Positions 1 through 6,979 of a stretch of DNA of 7,825 nucleotides are shown here, in pieces. A program made the translations under genes and the position numbers. Numbering within the stretch: the stretch's first letter is position 1; the number at the start of each line of letters is the position of its first letter. Source of the stretch: Pseudomonas sp. (GTDB taxonomy: Bacteria; Pseudomonadota; Gammaproteobacteria; Pseudomonadales; Pseudomonadaceae); assembly GCA_003488145.1 (NCBI GenBank), contig DNMQ01000259.1, positions 1 through 7,825 on the forward strand, in the 5' to 3' direction. The notes below the pieces were generated by a model. That model made no database searches. It was given only the letters and a program-made list of their open reading frames with translations, and was not told where the DNA came from.

Positions 1-7
1 CAGCCAT

Positions 8-50
8 GGTGGATCGATGAAGCGTGATCCACCCTACGCTTTGTGAGCGT
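8..50. repeat. Tandem palindromes after the operon (intergenic repeat or weak terminator)
   Basis: Just after the glycosyltransferase stop there are two hairpins: ACGCT/AGCGT arms (36-40 and 46-50, 5-base loop), then perfect 8-base arms GGTGGATC/GATCCACC (8-15 and 26-33, 10-base loop). A third pairing, AAGCGT (20-25) with ACGCTT (36-41), excludes both. On the minus strand the element reads GTAGGGTGGATCACGC, a motif I recall as a common intergenic palindrome in Pseudomonas and Stutzerimonas genomes. There is no T-run, so it is not a classical intrinsic terminator, but it could stabilise or end the transcript. Bases 1-54 contain no gene that I can support. Confidence 0.6.
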
Positions 51-54
51 TCAG

Positions 55-1458
55 CTAGCTTTGCCCCCACTGCCCACTGCGGCGCATTGCACCCCAGTGG
101 TGCTTGCGTCGCGAGAACCACTGCCAGAGCCCGCGGCAGCGCCAGACGGTATTCAGCTGGCGGTAGCCGAAGTTCTCCAGCACGGCCATCAGAAACAGCT
201 GCAGCATGTCGCGCCGACGGCTGTAGACGCGGAACGACATGGTTTCCAGCAGCAGGCCGTTGACCGACAGCAGGATGCCCATGCCGATCGCCACCAGCAG
301 GAAGGCCGCCAGCGCCGCGTAGGACACCGCACCGAAGGCGAAGCCGGCGAGCATGAAGCCGTAGCCGACCAGCTCGATCAGCGGGCCGATCCATTCGAAC
401 AGCGCCATGAACGGCCAGGCCAGCCAGCCCGGCGTGCCGCCACGCAGGCTGAAAGCCAGCCGCGCATGACGGCCGAGGCTTTCGGCCAGGCCGCGCTGCC
501 AGCGGCTGCGCTGGCGGCCGAGGGTGCCGAGATCTTCCGGGCATTCGGTCCAGCAGATCGGGTCCGGCAGGTAGCGGATGCGGTAGGGGATGCGCTTCTC
601 GCGGTGATAACGGTGCAGCCGCACCACCAGCTCCATGTCCTCGCCAACGGTATCGGTGCGATAGCCGCCGACCGCCATCACCCGTTCGCGGTCGAACAGG
701 CCAAAGGCGCCGGAGATGATCAGCACGGCGTTGAGCGGCGACCAGCCGAGACGGCCGAAGAGAAACGCACGCAGGTATTCGACGATCTGGAAGCGCGCCA
801 GCCAGTTGCGTGGCAATCCGGCCTGGATAAGAAAGCCGCCGCGCACCTGCGAGCCATTGGCGATACGCACGGTGCCGCCGGCGGCGATGGTGCGCTCGTC
901 TTCGAGGAAGGGCTGCACCACGCGCAACAGGCTGTCGCGCTGCAGGATCGAGTCGGCGTCGACGCCGCAGAACAGTCCGTGGCGTGCCGCGTTGATACCG
1001 GCATTCAGCGCATCGGCCTTGCCGCCGTTGGCCTTGTCCACCACCCGCAGATTGGCGTAGCGCCGCGAACGATAGATGGCCTGCACCGGTTGGTGGGCCA
1101 CGGCCTGGCGCAGCGGCTCGGGGTGCGGCACCAGGTCGAATTCCTCGATCAGCACGGCGAGGGTGTTGTCCTTCGAACCGTCGTTGATCACCACGATCTC
1201 GAACTCGGGATACTGCAGCTGCAGCATCGAGCGCACCGAGGTGCGGATGGTCGCTTCCTCGTTGAACGCCGGCATCAGTACCGACACCGGCGGCTCCACA
1301 CCCAGGTAGGGCGCCAATTCGCCGGTTTCCGCCCGTTGCCGGATGTAGCCCATGAGGCTTGCCATCGACAGCATGTTGAGCAGCAGGTACATGCCGTTGA
1401 GCAGCAGGAAATAAAGGATGAATGCGACCTGCAACCACCACAGCCAGGTATCGGTCAC
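55..1458 (-). CDS. Membrane-bound family 2 glycosyltransferase, processive type
   Basis: A 467-residue inner-membrane enzyme expected to polymerise a sugar from a nucleotide-sugar donor on the cytoplasmic face. One N-terminal membrane segment (about 9-31) is followed by a GT-A catalytic domain with PAFNEE (63-68), D93 in NDGS, GGKADALNAG (145-154), the DxD motif D167-A-D169, the catalytic base region GED (272-274) and QRSRW (316-320). The QxxRW motif marks processive synthases such as PgaC, cellulose and hyaluronan synthases. Two or three membrane segments follow (about 346-371, 375-402 and perhaps 416-430), and a basic tail ends the chain. No PilZ domain is present, unlike BcsA. Translation starts at GTG in a 4-base GTGA overlap with the HEAT gene stop, with a perfect GGAGGT six bases upstream (1465-1470). 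It is the last gene of the run and ends in TAG. Donor and polymer are unknown; a PgaC-like N-acetylglucosamine polymerase or a glucan synthase are both possible. Confidence 0.92.
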   Translation of the reverse strand: MTDTWLWWLQVAFILYFLLLNGMYLLLNMLSMASLMGYIRQRAETGELAPYLGVEPPVSVLMPAFNEEATIRTSVRSMLQLQYPEFEIVVINDGSKDNTLAVLIEEFDLVPHPEPLRQAVAHQPVQAIYRSRRYANLRVVDKANGGKADALNAGINAARHGLFCGVDADSILQRDSLLRVVQPFLEDERTIAAGGTVRIANGSQVRGGFLIQAGLPRNWLARFQIVEYLRAFLFGRLGWSPLNAVLIISGAFGLFDRERVMAVGGYRTDTVGEDMELVVRLHRYHREKRIPYRIRYLPDPICWTECPEDLGTLGRQRSRWQRGLAESLGRHARLAFSLRGGTPGWLAWPFMALFEWIGPLIELVGYGFMLAGFAFGAVSYAALAAFLLVAIGMGILLSVNGLLLETMSFRVYSRRRDMLQLFLMAVLENFGYRQLNTVWRCRGLWQWFSRRKHHWGAMRRSGQWGQS

Positions 1459-2579
1459 CGGCGCACCTCCGCGATAGCGCGGCGCAGGGCGTCCCTACCG
1501 TAACGATCACGAACCTCTTCAAGCATATGCTGTAGCCCCTCCAGCGTTGCGCCCGGCATCGCCGCCAGGCTGTCGGCCGCCGCCTGGCGCACCCACCAGC
1601 TGCTGTCCGATAGCAGCGGCAGGAACAGTTCGCTGTCTTCGCGGCGTGCCTGTTTGTGCAATGCCTGCAGCGCCGCCAGACGCACGGTGTCCTGTTCATG
1701 CTGCAGGGCGCGTAGCAGGCGGTGGCGGTCGCGCGGGTCGCCGAGTTCGCACAGGCAGCGCAGCGCTACCTGCAGATATTCTGCCGGTGCGCCTTCGTCC
1801 AGCCGGGCACGGGCCCAAGGCGCGGCGTGGCGGGGATCGCCCTGCACGAGCAGGGGAACCAGACGCTCGCGACGCGGATCCTCCGAGGAGGACAGCACGA
1901 TCAGCAGCGGCGTGGTCACGGCCTGTTCGCCAGCCTGCTGGCAGAGACTGATCAGCCGCGGCAGTGCCCAGTCGGGGCGATTCACCGCCGCCGGCAGGAT
2001 CAGCGCCATGGCTTTGCTGGCGTCCATCGCCACCAGGGTCTGGGCGGCGGAGAGGGCGACGATTGAGTTGCGGCTGAGCAGTAGCGGTTGCACCGCCTGC
2101 CAGTGCGCCGGGTCAGCCAGATGCCGCAGGCAGGTCAGGCCGATCAGCTTGCTGCGTACTCTCCCGCGCAGCAGGATCAAGGCCTGGCGGTCCATGCCCA
2201 GAGCGATCAGCGCGCGGTTCATGCGCTCGCGTGCGGCCCCGCGCAACTGCAGCTGGGTACGGTTCCACTGCAGCAGGAACCACAGCTGTCGCCGCCGTGG
2301 TAGTGGCGCATGGCTGGGCGGGAGTTCGTCGCTCAAGCTGCAGAGGGCGAAGAAGGGCCGCCACTGTTCGTTGAACTGCTGCCGGCGTACGGTGCGCCGG
2401 CGTGATACCTCACCGAGCAGCAGCACCTGCAGCAGCACCAGCACCGTCAGTGCGCCGAGGCCGAAGGCGCAGTACAGAGCCAGTTGCAGCATGCGGTCTT
2501 CCGGCCAGAGCTGCGCCCAGGCGTTCGCCGGTGCTTCGCACAGCCAGCGGGGGCAGCGCGCCAGCCATTCAGAAAGCAT
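1455..2579 (-). CDS. Membrane-anchored HEAT-repeat protein
   Basis: A 374-residue protein of unknown function. One strong membrane segment lies at about residues 31-55 (LQLALYCAFGLGALTVLVLL), followed by a basic stretch (RRRTVRR, 60-66). The rest is mainly helical with HEAT-type repeats, clearest at 172-185 (SIVALSAAQTLVAM), 297-307 (DTVRLAALQAL) and 327-341 (SWWVRQAAADSLAAM). HEAT solenoids bind other proteins, so an adaptor or scaffold for the glycosyltransferase encoded next is the likeliest role (inference). The basic residues after the membrane segment would by the positive-inside rule favour a cytoplasmic solenoid. The chosen ATG overlaps the barrel gene by 11 bases and has no clear ribosome binding site. 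A second in-frame ATG at 2492 (residue 30) has GGAAG (2498-2502) five bases upstream and would start exactly at the membrane segment, so the true start is uncertain. The stop overlaps the next gene in GTGA. Confidence 0.82.
   Translation of the reverse strand: MLSEWLARCPRWLCEAPANAWAQLWPEDRMLQLALYCAFGLGALTVLVLLQVLLLGEVSRRRTVRRQQFNEQWRPFFALCSLSDELPPSHAPLPRRRQLWFLLQWNRTQLQLRGAARERMNRALIALGMDRQALILLRGRVRSKLIGLTCLRHLADPAHWQAVQPLLLSRNSIVALSAAQTLVAMDASKAMALILPAAVNRPDWALPRLISLCQQAGEQAVTTPLLIVLSSSEDPRRERLVPLLVQGDPRHAAPWARARLDEGAPAEYLQVALRCLCELGDPRDRHRLLRALQHEQDTVRLAALQALHKQARREDSELFLPLLSDSSWWVRQAAADSLAAMPGATLEGLQHMLEEVRDRYGRDALRRAIAEVRR
1465..1470 (-). promoter_or_regulatory. Ribosome binding site of the glycosyltransferase (GTG start)
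   Basis: GGAGGT, a perfect match to the anti-Shine-Dalgarno core, lies six bases before the GTG at 1458-1456, inside the end of the HEAT-repeat gene. It supports the GTG start and the GTGA overlap, and suggests that the glycosyltransferase is translated efficiently even though it is last in the operon. Confidence 0.85.
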
Positions 2580-3705
2580 GACGCAGGCCGAGCTGCAGCC
2601 ATTGACGGTCGTAGTAGCTGCCCTGCTGGTGATGGCCGATTTCCCAGCTCAGCGCCCAGCGGCTGTCGAACCAGTGGCGACCCTGCAGGCTGATGGCGCG
2701 CACGTCGCTGGTGATCAGCTGCTGTTCCTCCACCGCTTCTTCCTCGCCCACGGTCAGGCGCAGGCCGGCGTAGCTCAGGCCCTGGTAGTAGTAGTCCAGC
2801 GCCAGATCATGGCCGATTGGCGTGCCGGCATTGGCGACATCGGTGACGTTCAGCGTGTAGCCGGCGCGCCAGGCGTTCCAGTAGCGTTCGGCACTCAGCG
2901 CCAGGCGGTCGACCCGGGTGGTTTCGTACTCGGTGCGGCGGACACTGACAGCGCCGAGGTAGCCGTCCGGTAGCCGCCGCTGCAGGCGCAGATCGGCATG
3001 CCACTCGGGAAGGAAATAGGGTGACGGCTGGTAGCCGACCTCCGGTTGCAGGGTCCAGTTCTCGTCCAGCGCAATGACGGCGCCGGCTTCGACGCCTTCG
3101 TCCCACTCGCCGAAGCGCTGTTCGCGTGTCAGCGCGCCATACCAGCCGAGACTCTCCGGTTTCGTCGAGGCGTAGTCCAGGCGCTGGCTGCGCCAGTTGT
3201 CAAAGCCGCTGTCGAGCCAGTCCTGGCGAGCGGAGATTTCCAGTTCGTGGCGTCGCCTGGTCGCGGCGTCGACCACCGGCACGGGCGCCGCTGCGGTGCT
3301 GGGCACGGTCAGCGCAGCACGGGCCTGCTGGATCACCTGCTGCACCTCGGCATAGTCCGGGGCGAGCTGGGCGGCGCGCTCGAGCGATTCCAGCGCCCGT
3401 TGCGGATGACCGGCCCAGAGTAGCGCCTGGCCCTCGCCGAGCAGATAGTCGGCGTTGTCCGGCTGTTGCTGCAGCAGGCGGCGATAGATCGGCAGCGCCT
3501 GTTCAGGGCGGCCTTGCCAGCTCAATACACGGGCGAGCAGGAACTGCGCCGCGGTGTCGTCCGGCTGCCCAGCCAGATGCGCACGAAGTGTGGCTTCGGC
3601 CGCGTCCAGTTGTTGCGCCTGGACCTGCCGCTCGGCGGTGGTGACGTCCGCCAGCGCCGCACCGCAAGGCAGCGCCAGGGCAAGCAGCATTACCGCTCGC
3701 TTCAT
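2569..3705 (-). CDS. YaiO-type outer-membrane beta-barrel protein with N-terminal TPR repeats
   Basis: A 378-residue exported protein. Residues 1-19 are a signal peptide (KR, hydrophobic core, ALA before D20). Residues about 21-130 form about three TPR-like helical repeats (e.g. 50-80 and 84-116, with PDNADYLLGEGQALLWAG), placing a TPR solenoid in the periplasm. After a Pro/Ala/Val linker (131-147), residues 150-378 are rich in alternating aromatic and polar residues, as in beta-barrel strands, and the chain ends in Phe (LGLRHAF), the usual C-terminal signal for BAM-mediated insertion. This TPR plus barrel layout parallels PgaA, BcsC and AlgK/AlgE, where the barrel exports a polysaccharide, but the barrel here is only about 230 residues. 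In E. coli, yaiO lies next to the glycosyltransferase gene yaiP, which supports a sugar-related role. The ATG overlaps the receiver stop (ATGA) and has GAGGGG six bases upstream (3712-3717). The exported substrate is not known, and an enzyme-like or structural role cannot be excluded. Confidence 0.85.
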   Translation of the reverse strand: MKRAVMLLALALPCGAALADVTTAERQVQAQQLDAAEATLRAHLAGQPDDTAAQFLLARVLSWQGRPEQALPIYRRLLQQQPDNADYLLGEGQALLWAGHPQRALESLERAAQLAPDYAEVQQVIQQARAALTVPSTAAAPVPVVDAATRRRHELEISARQDWLDSGFDNWRSQRLDYASTKPESLGWYGALTREQRFGEWDEGVEAGAVIALDENWTLQPEVGYQPSPYFLPEWHADLRLQRRLPDGYLGAVSVRRTEYETTRVDRLALSAERYWNAWRAGYTLNVTDVANAGTPIGHDLALDYYYQGLSYAGLRLTVGEEEAVEEQQLITSDVRAISLQGRHWFDSRWALSWEIGHHQQGSYYDRQWLQLGLRHAF

Positions 3706-4091
3706 CGGCGGCCCCTCAGCAGACGGCGGATGCGCGCCAGCAGTTCTTCCGGCTGGAACGGCTTGGTCACGTAGTCGTCGGCGCCGAGTTCCAGCGCTCG
3801 GACGATGTCCACTTCACGGGCCTTGGCCGTCAGCATCAGCACCGGCACGCTGTCCCAGCCGGGTTGCGCCCGCAGCCGTTCGATGAGTTCCAGGCCATCA
3901 TGGTAGGGCAGCATGATGTCCATCAGCGTCAGATCCGGCGGCTCGCTCTGGGCGAAGTACTCCAGTGCCTGCCGCCCATCGGCGGCGTGGTCGACCACGA
4001 AGCCGTGACGTTCGAGCATGTAGCGGATGAGAAAGGCGATGTCTTCTTCGTCTTCCACCATGAGAATGCGTTTGCTGGCGGATTCGCTCAT
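3702..4091 (-). CDS. Stand-alone receiver-domain response regulator
   Basis: A 129-residue cytoplasmic protein consisting only of a CheY-like receiver domain. It has the acidic pocket E13-D14, phosphoacceptor D58 (LMDIMLP), T88 and K110 in TKPF. All phosphotransfer residues are present, so it should accept phosphate from the neighbouring kinase, directly or by relay. The sequence resembles OmpR/PhoB-type receivers and stops at RRLLRGRR, about where a DNA-binding winged helix would begin, so it has no output domain of its own and probably acts by protein contact. It starts in a 4-base ATGA overlap with the kinase gene and ends in a 4-base ATGA overlap with the outer-membrane gene. GAGG (4099-4102) lies seven bases before its ATG. 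The partner it controls cannot be read from the sequence; candidates are the co-encoded membrane proteins or the REC-GGDEF protein. Confidence 0.93.
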   Translation of the reverse strand: MSESASKRILMVEDEEDIAFLIRYMLERHGFVVDHAADGRQALEYFAQSEPPDLTLMDIMLPYHDGLELIERLRAQPGWDSVPVLMLTAKAREVDIVRALELGADDYVTKPFQPEELLARIRRLLRGRR

Positions 4092-6964
4092 GGGTGAGCC
4101 TCGTCGGTTTCGTGTGTGTGCCCCGGCGGCCAGTGTTGCAGCAGGTGCTGGATCAGCCTGGCCAGCTCATCGCCGTCGTGACGGGATTTCACCAGTTGGC
4201 GCAGCGCCAGGCGGTCGTCCTGAATCGGGGTGTCGAGCGCGGAAAAGATGATCACCGGCGGCGGTGGGACGCTCTGCGCCAGCTGGTCGAACAGCTCGGT
4301 GCCCTGGCCGTCCGGCAGCATCAGGTCGATGATCGCCAGGTCGAAGGTCTGTGCCGCGATCAGCTCGCGCGCGTCGTGCAGCGTCGCGGCGCCGGAAAGA
4401 TCGACATCGAGCGCGGCGATCTGCCTGGCCAGCAGCACCCGCAGGTCGTCGTCGTCCTCGACGTGCAGGATGCGCGGTTTGTGCCCGCCGAGCTGCAGAC
4501 AGGCGCGGATCACGTCCATGACCCGCGAGGGGTCGATCGGTTTGTGCAGCCAGTCGATCACGCCCACCGCGCCGCCGCGCAGCGTGCCGTCGTCGTCATC
4601 GCGGCGCTGCGGCTGCAGGCTGACGATCAGCACCGGCAGGTTGCGGTAGTTGTGCTGGCTGCGCAGGCTCTGCAGGAAGGCCGCGCTATTTTCGTCATCC
4701 AGCGCCGGGCTGAGGGTCAGTGCCTCGATGTCGAACTGCTGCAACAGCCGGCGTGCCTCGGCTGCGGTGCCGCTGATCAAGGTCGCGTAGCCATGCTGCT
4801 GCAGCGCCGCGGCCAGCTGCTCGGCCGCATGGGTGTCCGGCTCGAGGATGAGGATCAACGCAGCATTGTCAGGCTGGGCTGCTCTGGCCGGCGGGGTAGT
4901 GGGTCGCTGCAGCGGCGTCGCTGGTTGCTCCTCCAGCGGCAGCTGCAGCCAGAAGCGCGAGCCGTGACCTTCCTGGGAGTCGAAACCGATCTGTCCGTGC
5001 ATCTGCTGCACCAGCGAGCGGGTGATTGCCAGGCCCAGCCCGGTGCCGCCGCGCTGGCGGGCGTCGGAGGAATCGGCCTGGGCGAAGCGCTCGAAGATGC
5101 GCCCACGGAAAGCCTCGGGAATCCCCGGCCCCTGATCCTGTACGCCGAGTTCCAGCACGTTGTCATGGTGACGTAGATCGATCGTCACGCTGCCGCCGGC
5201 GGGGGAATGCTTGATCGCGTTGGACAGCAGGTTGGCCATCACCTGGGCAAAGCGGTCGGGGTCGACCATCGCTTCGCTCGACAGCGACTCATCGGCGCCC
5301 ACCAGCGTGAGATTGACGTCGTAGTCGCGGGCGTACGGCTGGATATCCGACAGCGCCTGCTGCACCAGCGCGCGCACGTCATGGTGGCCGAAGTTGAAGG
5401 CCAGGCGTCCGGCTTCGAGTTTTTCGATGTCGAGGATGTCGTTGATCAGGCGCACCAGGCGTTCGCTGTTCTTGTGAGCGATATCCAGCAGCGGGCGGGC
5501 GTCGTTGCCGACATGTCCGGCAATGCCTCCGATCAGCATACCGAGGGCGCCGCGGATGGCGGTCAGCGGCGTGCGCAGCTCGTGGCTGACGGTGGAGATG
5601 AATTCGGTCTTCATCTGCTCCATGCGTCGGCGCAGGGAGATGTCCACCGCCACCGTGACCACATGACAGGTACGTGTCGAGATCCGCAGCGGGCGCTTGA
5701 CCACCTGGAACCAGTGCTCCGCGCCATGGGCATCGGTAAGCGCCACCTCGGTGCTGCGCAGATCGCCGCCGCCTCCCGCCAGTTCGGCCAGCTCTTCGTC
5801 ACCCAGCAGCAGCGGTTGCAGCCGCACGGCAGACGGCACCTCGTCGGGGCGGCGCTGCTCGATGTCCTGCGGGCGCACGTCCAGCAGGGCCGCGAGCGCC
5901 GAATTGCAGAGCAGGAAACGGCCCTGGGCGTCGCGAACGAAGATCAGGTTCTCGTCGGTGTCGACCACGCGGCGGAGGAATACCTGCTGGTCGTGCAAGG
6001 TGTCGCGATTGCGCTGCAGCTCGCTGACGTCGCGCGCGATGGCCAGATGATCGCCCAGCCCGGTGGGCATCAGACGGACCTCGAAGGTGCGCTGGGTCTG
6101 CAGCTCGCACCAGGTCTTCTGGCGCAACATTCCTTCGTCGGTCTGATTGAGCAGCTCGATGAGCAAGGGTTCGATCGCTTCCGGCGGCGGCGCGCGGCGC
6201 GGGGTGCCTCGCGAAATGCTCGACACCTGCTGCCGCTCATCGACCGCGTAGAGATGGTCCGGGATGGCCTGCAGCAGCGCCCCGAGGCGTGCCTCGCCGG
6301 CCTGGGCGCTGCGGGCGAGCTGCTGACGAATCTGCAGGTTCCTCTGCAAGACCCAGAAGGCGGCCAGGAACAGCCCGATCACCACCAGTGTGCCGATCAG
6401 TGCCAGCCACTGAGCGCGTTCGGTGGTGTGTGCTACCGCTTCGCTGGCAGCAGCCAGCTGGCTGCGTTCATGCTGTTCGACGGCGTTGAGCAGCGCGCGC
6501 AGGCGGTCCATCAGCAGGTGCCCGCCGGCCTCGCGCAGACGCTCCACGGCAGCCTGCAGCCCGGCCTCGCGGCGGGTCTGCATGTTGCCGGCGGCAACTT
6601 CGAGGCGGTCGGCGATGGTCGCATCGAGGGTCCGGAACCAGCGTCGGTCGGGATAATCACGTCCTTCGACCTGGCGCTGCAGGCTGCGTCGGTTGCCTTC
6701 CAGCTGTCTGAGGCCACGTTCGTAGGGTTCGAGATAGGTGGGGTCGCCAGTGAGGATGAAACCGCGCGAACCGGTTTCGATGTCCTGTAACGAAGAAAAG
6801 ATCGCCTGGACCGAGGTGATGATTTCCAGGCTGTGGCTGACCGAGCGATTGGTCTGCAACAGCGCTTCCTGCGTGCGCTTGCCTTGCCAGCCAAGCGCGA
6901 CGAGCAACAGAAACGCAGCGAGAAAGGCGATTGAATGCCAACCGATCGCGAGTCTTGCGGGCAA
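4088..6964 (-). CDS. CHASE3 hybrid histidine kinase with PAS domains and two receiver domains
   Basis: A 958-residue membrane sensor kinase. It has a first membrane segment (about 5-27), a periplasmic CHASE3 domain (about 30-180, hallmark ETGSRGFILTGDPTYLEPYE at 63-82) and a second membrane segment (186-207). A weak PAS-like region (225-315) and a clearer PAS domain (325-445) follow. HisKA has the phosphoacceptor H461 in SHELRTP. The ATPase domain has N582, DQGPGIP (610-616), FERFAQ (624-629) and GTGLGL (640-645), so it looks catalytically complete. After a Pro/Ala-rich linker (677-700) comes a degenerate receiver (702-825) with Ser752 where the phosphoacceptor Asp is expected. A second receiver (829-945) has E836, D837, D880, S908 and K926, though the usual Lys-Pro is Lys-Ser. 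No HPt domain is visible. The start is TTG, because no ATG or GTG occurs in frame between the upstream TGA and the TTG, the first membrane segment begins right there, and GGAAGGAG precedes it by six bases. Its stop overlaps the next gene in ATGA. The ligand is unknown. Confidence 0.95.
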   Translation of the reverse strand: MPARLAIGWHSIAFLAAFLLLVALGWQGKRTQEALLQTNRSVSHSLEIITSVQAIFSSLQDIETGSRGFILTGDPTYLEPYERGLRQLEGNRRSLQRQVEGRDYPDRRWFRTLDATIADRLEVAAGNMQTRREAGLQAAVERLREAGGHLLMDRLRALLNAVEQHERSQLAAASEAVAHTTERAQWLALIGTLVVIGLFLAAFWVLQRNLQIRQQLARSAQAGEARLGALLQAIPDHLYAVDERQQVSSISRGTPRRAPPPEAIEPLLIELLNQTDEGMLRQKTWCELQTQRTFEVRLMPTGLGDHLAIARDVSELQRNRDTLHDQQVFLRRVVDTDENLIFVRDAQGRFLLCNSALAALLDVRPQDIEQRRPDEVPSAVRLQPLLLGDEELAELAGGGGDLRSTEVALTDAHGAEHWFQVVKRPLRISTRTCHVVTVAVDISLRRRMEQMKTEFISTVSHELRTPLTAIRGALGMLIGGIAGHVGNDARPLLDIAHKNSERLVRLINDILDIEKLEAGRLAFNFGHHDVRALVQQALSDIQPYARDYDVNLTLVGADESLSSEAMVDPDRFAQVMANLLSNAIKHSPAGGSVTIDLRHHDNVLELGVQDQGPGIPEAFRGRIFERFAQADSSDARQRGGTGLGLAITRSLVQQMHGQIGFDSQEGHGSRFWLQLPLEEQPATPLQRPTTPPARAAQPDNAALILILEPDTHAAEQLAAALQQHGYATLISGTAAEARRLLQQFDIEALTLSPALDDENSAAFLQSLRSQHNYRNLPVLIVSLQPQRRDDDDGTLRGGAVGVIDWLHKPIDPSRVMDVIRACLQLGGHKPRILHVEDDDDLRVLLARQIAALDVDLSGAATLHDARELIAAQTFDLAIIDLMLPDGQGTELFDQLAQSVPPPPVIIFSALDTPIQDDRLALRQLVKSRHDGDELARLIQHLLQHWPPGHTHETDEAHP

Positions 6965-6970
6965 ATCGGA

Positions 6971-6978
6971 CTCCTTCC
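6971..6978 (-). promoter_or_regulatory. Strong ribosome binding site deciding the TTG start of the kinase
   Basis: GGAAGGAG lies six bases before the TTG at 6964-6962. It is the main reason for taking TTG as the start: in frame, the stretch from the upstream TGA (near 7041) to this point contains no ATG or GTG. Confidence 0.8.
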
Positions 6979-6979
6979 G

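Noticed and set aside
53..60. 8-base palindrome AGCTAGCT over the glycosyltransferase stop codon
   Set aside because: Too short to be meaningful alone and without flanking symmetry.
43..1503. Long open frame on the plus strand (486 codons) opposite the glycosyltransferase
   Set aside because: It is antisense to a gene with clear catalytic motifs, its translation is low-complexity and rich in His, Gln, Arg and Ala with no domain, and such frames are common opposite GC-rich genes.
2415..2450. CAGCAGCACC-like short repeats resembling a tandem repeat array
   Set aside because: They encode Leu/Val residues in and after the membrane segment of the HEAT protein, vary in unit, and fit codon bias in a GC-rich gene.
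1654..2973. Plus-strand open frame of 439 codons across the HEAT and barrel genes
   Set aside because: The product is Arg/Ser/Cys-rich without domains and spans two well-supported minus-strand genes; codon bias explains it.
5207..6790. Long open frame on the plus strand (527 codons) opposite the kinase
   Set aside because: It is the mirror of the kinase coding frame, with no recognisable motif, and it crosses several conserved kinase domains on the other strand.
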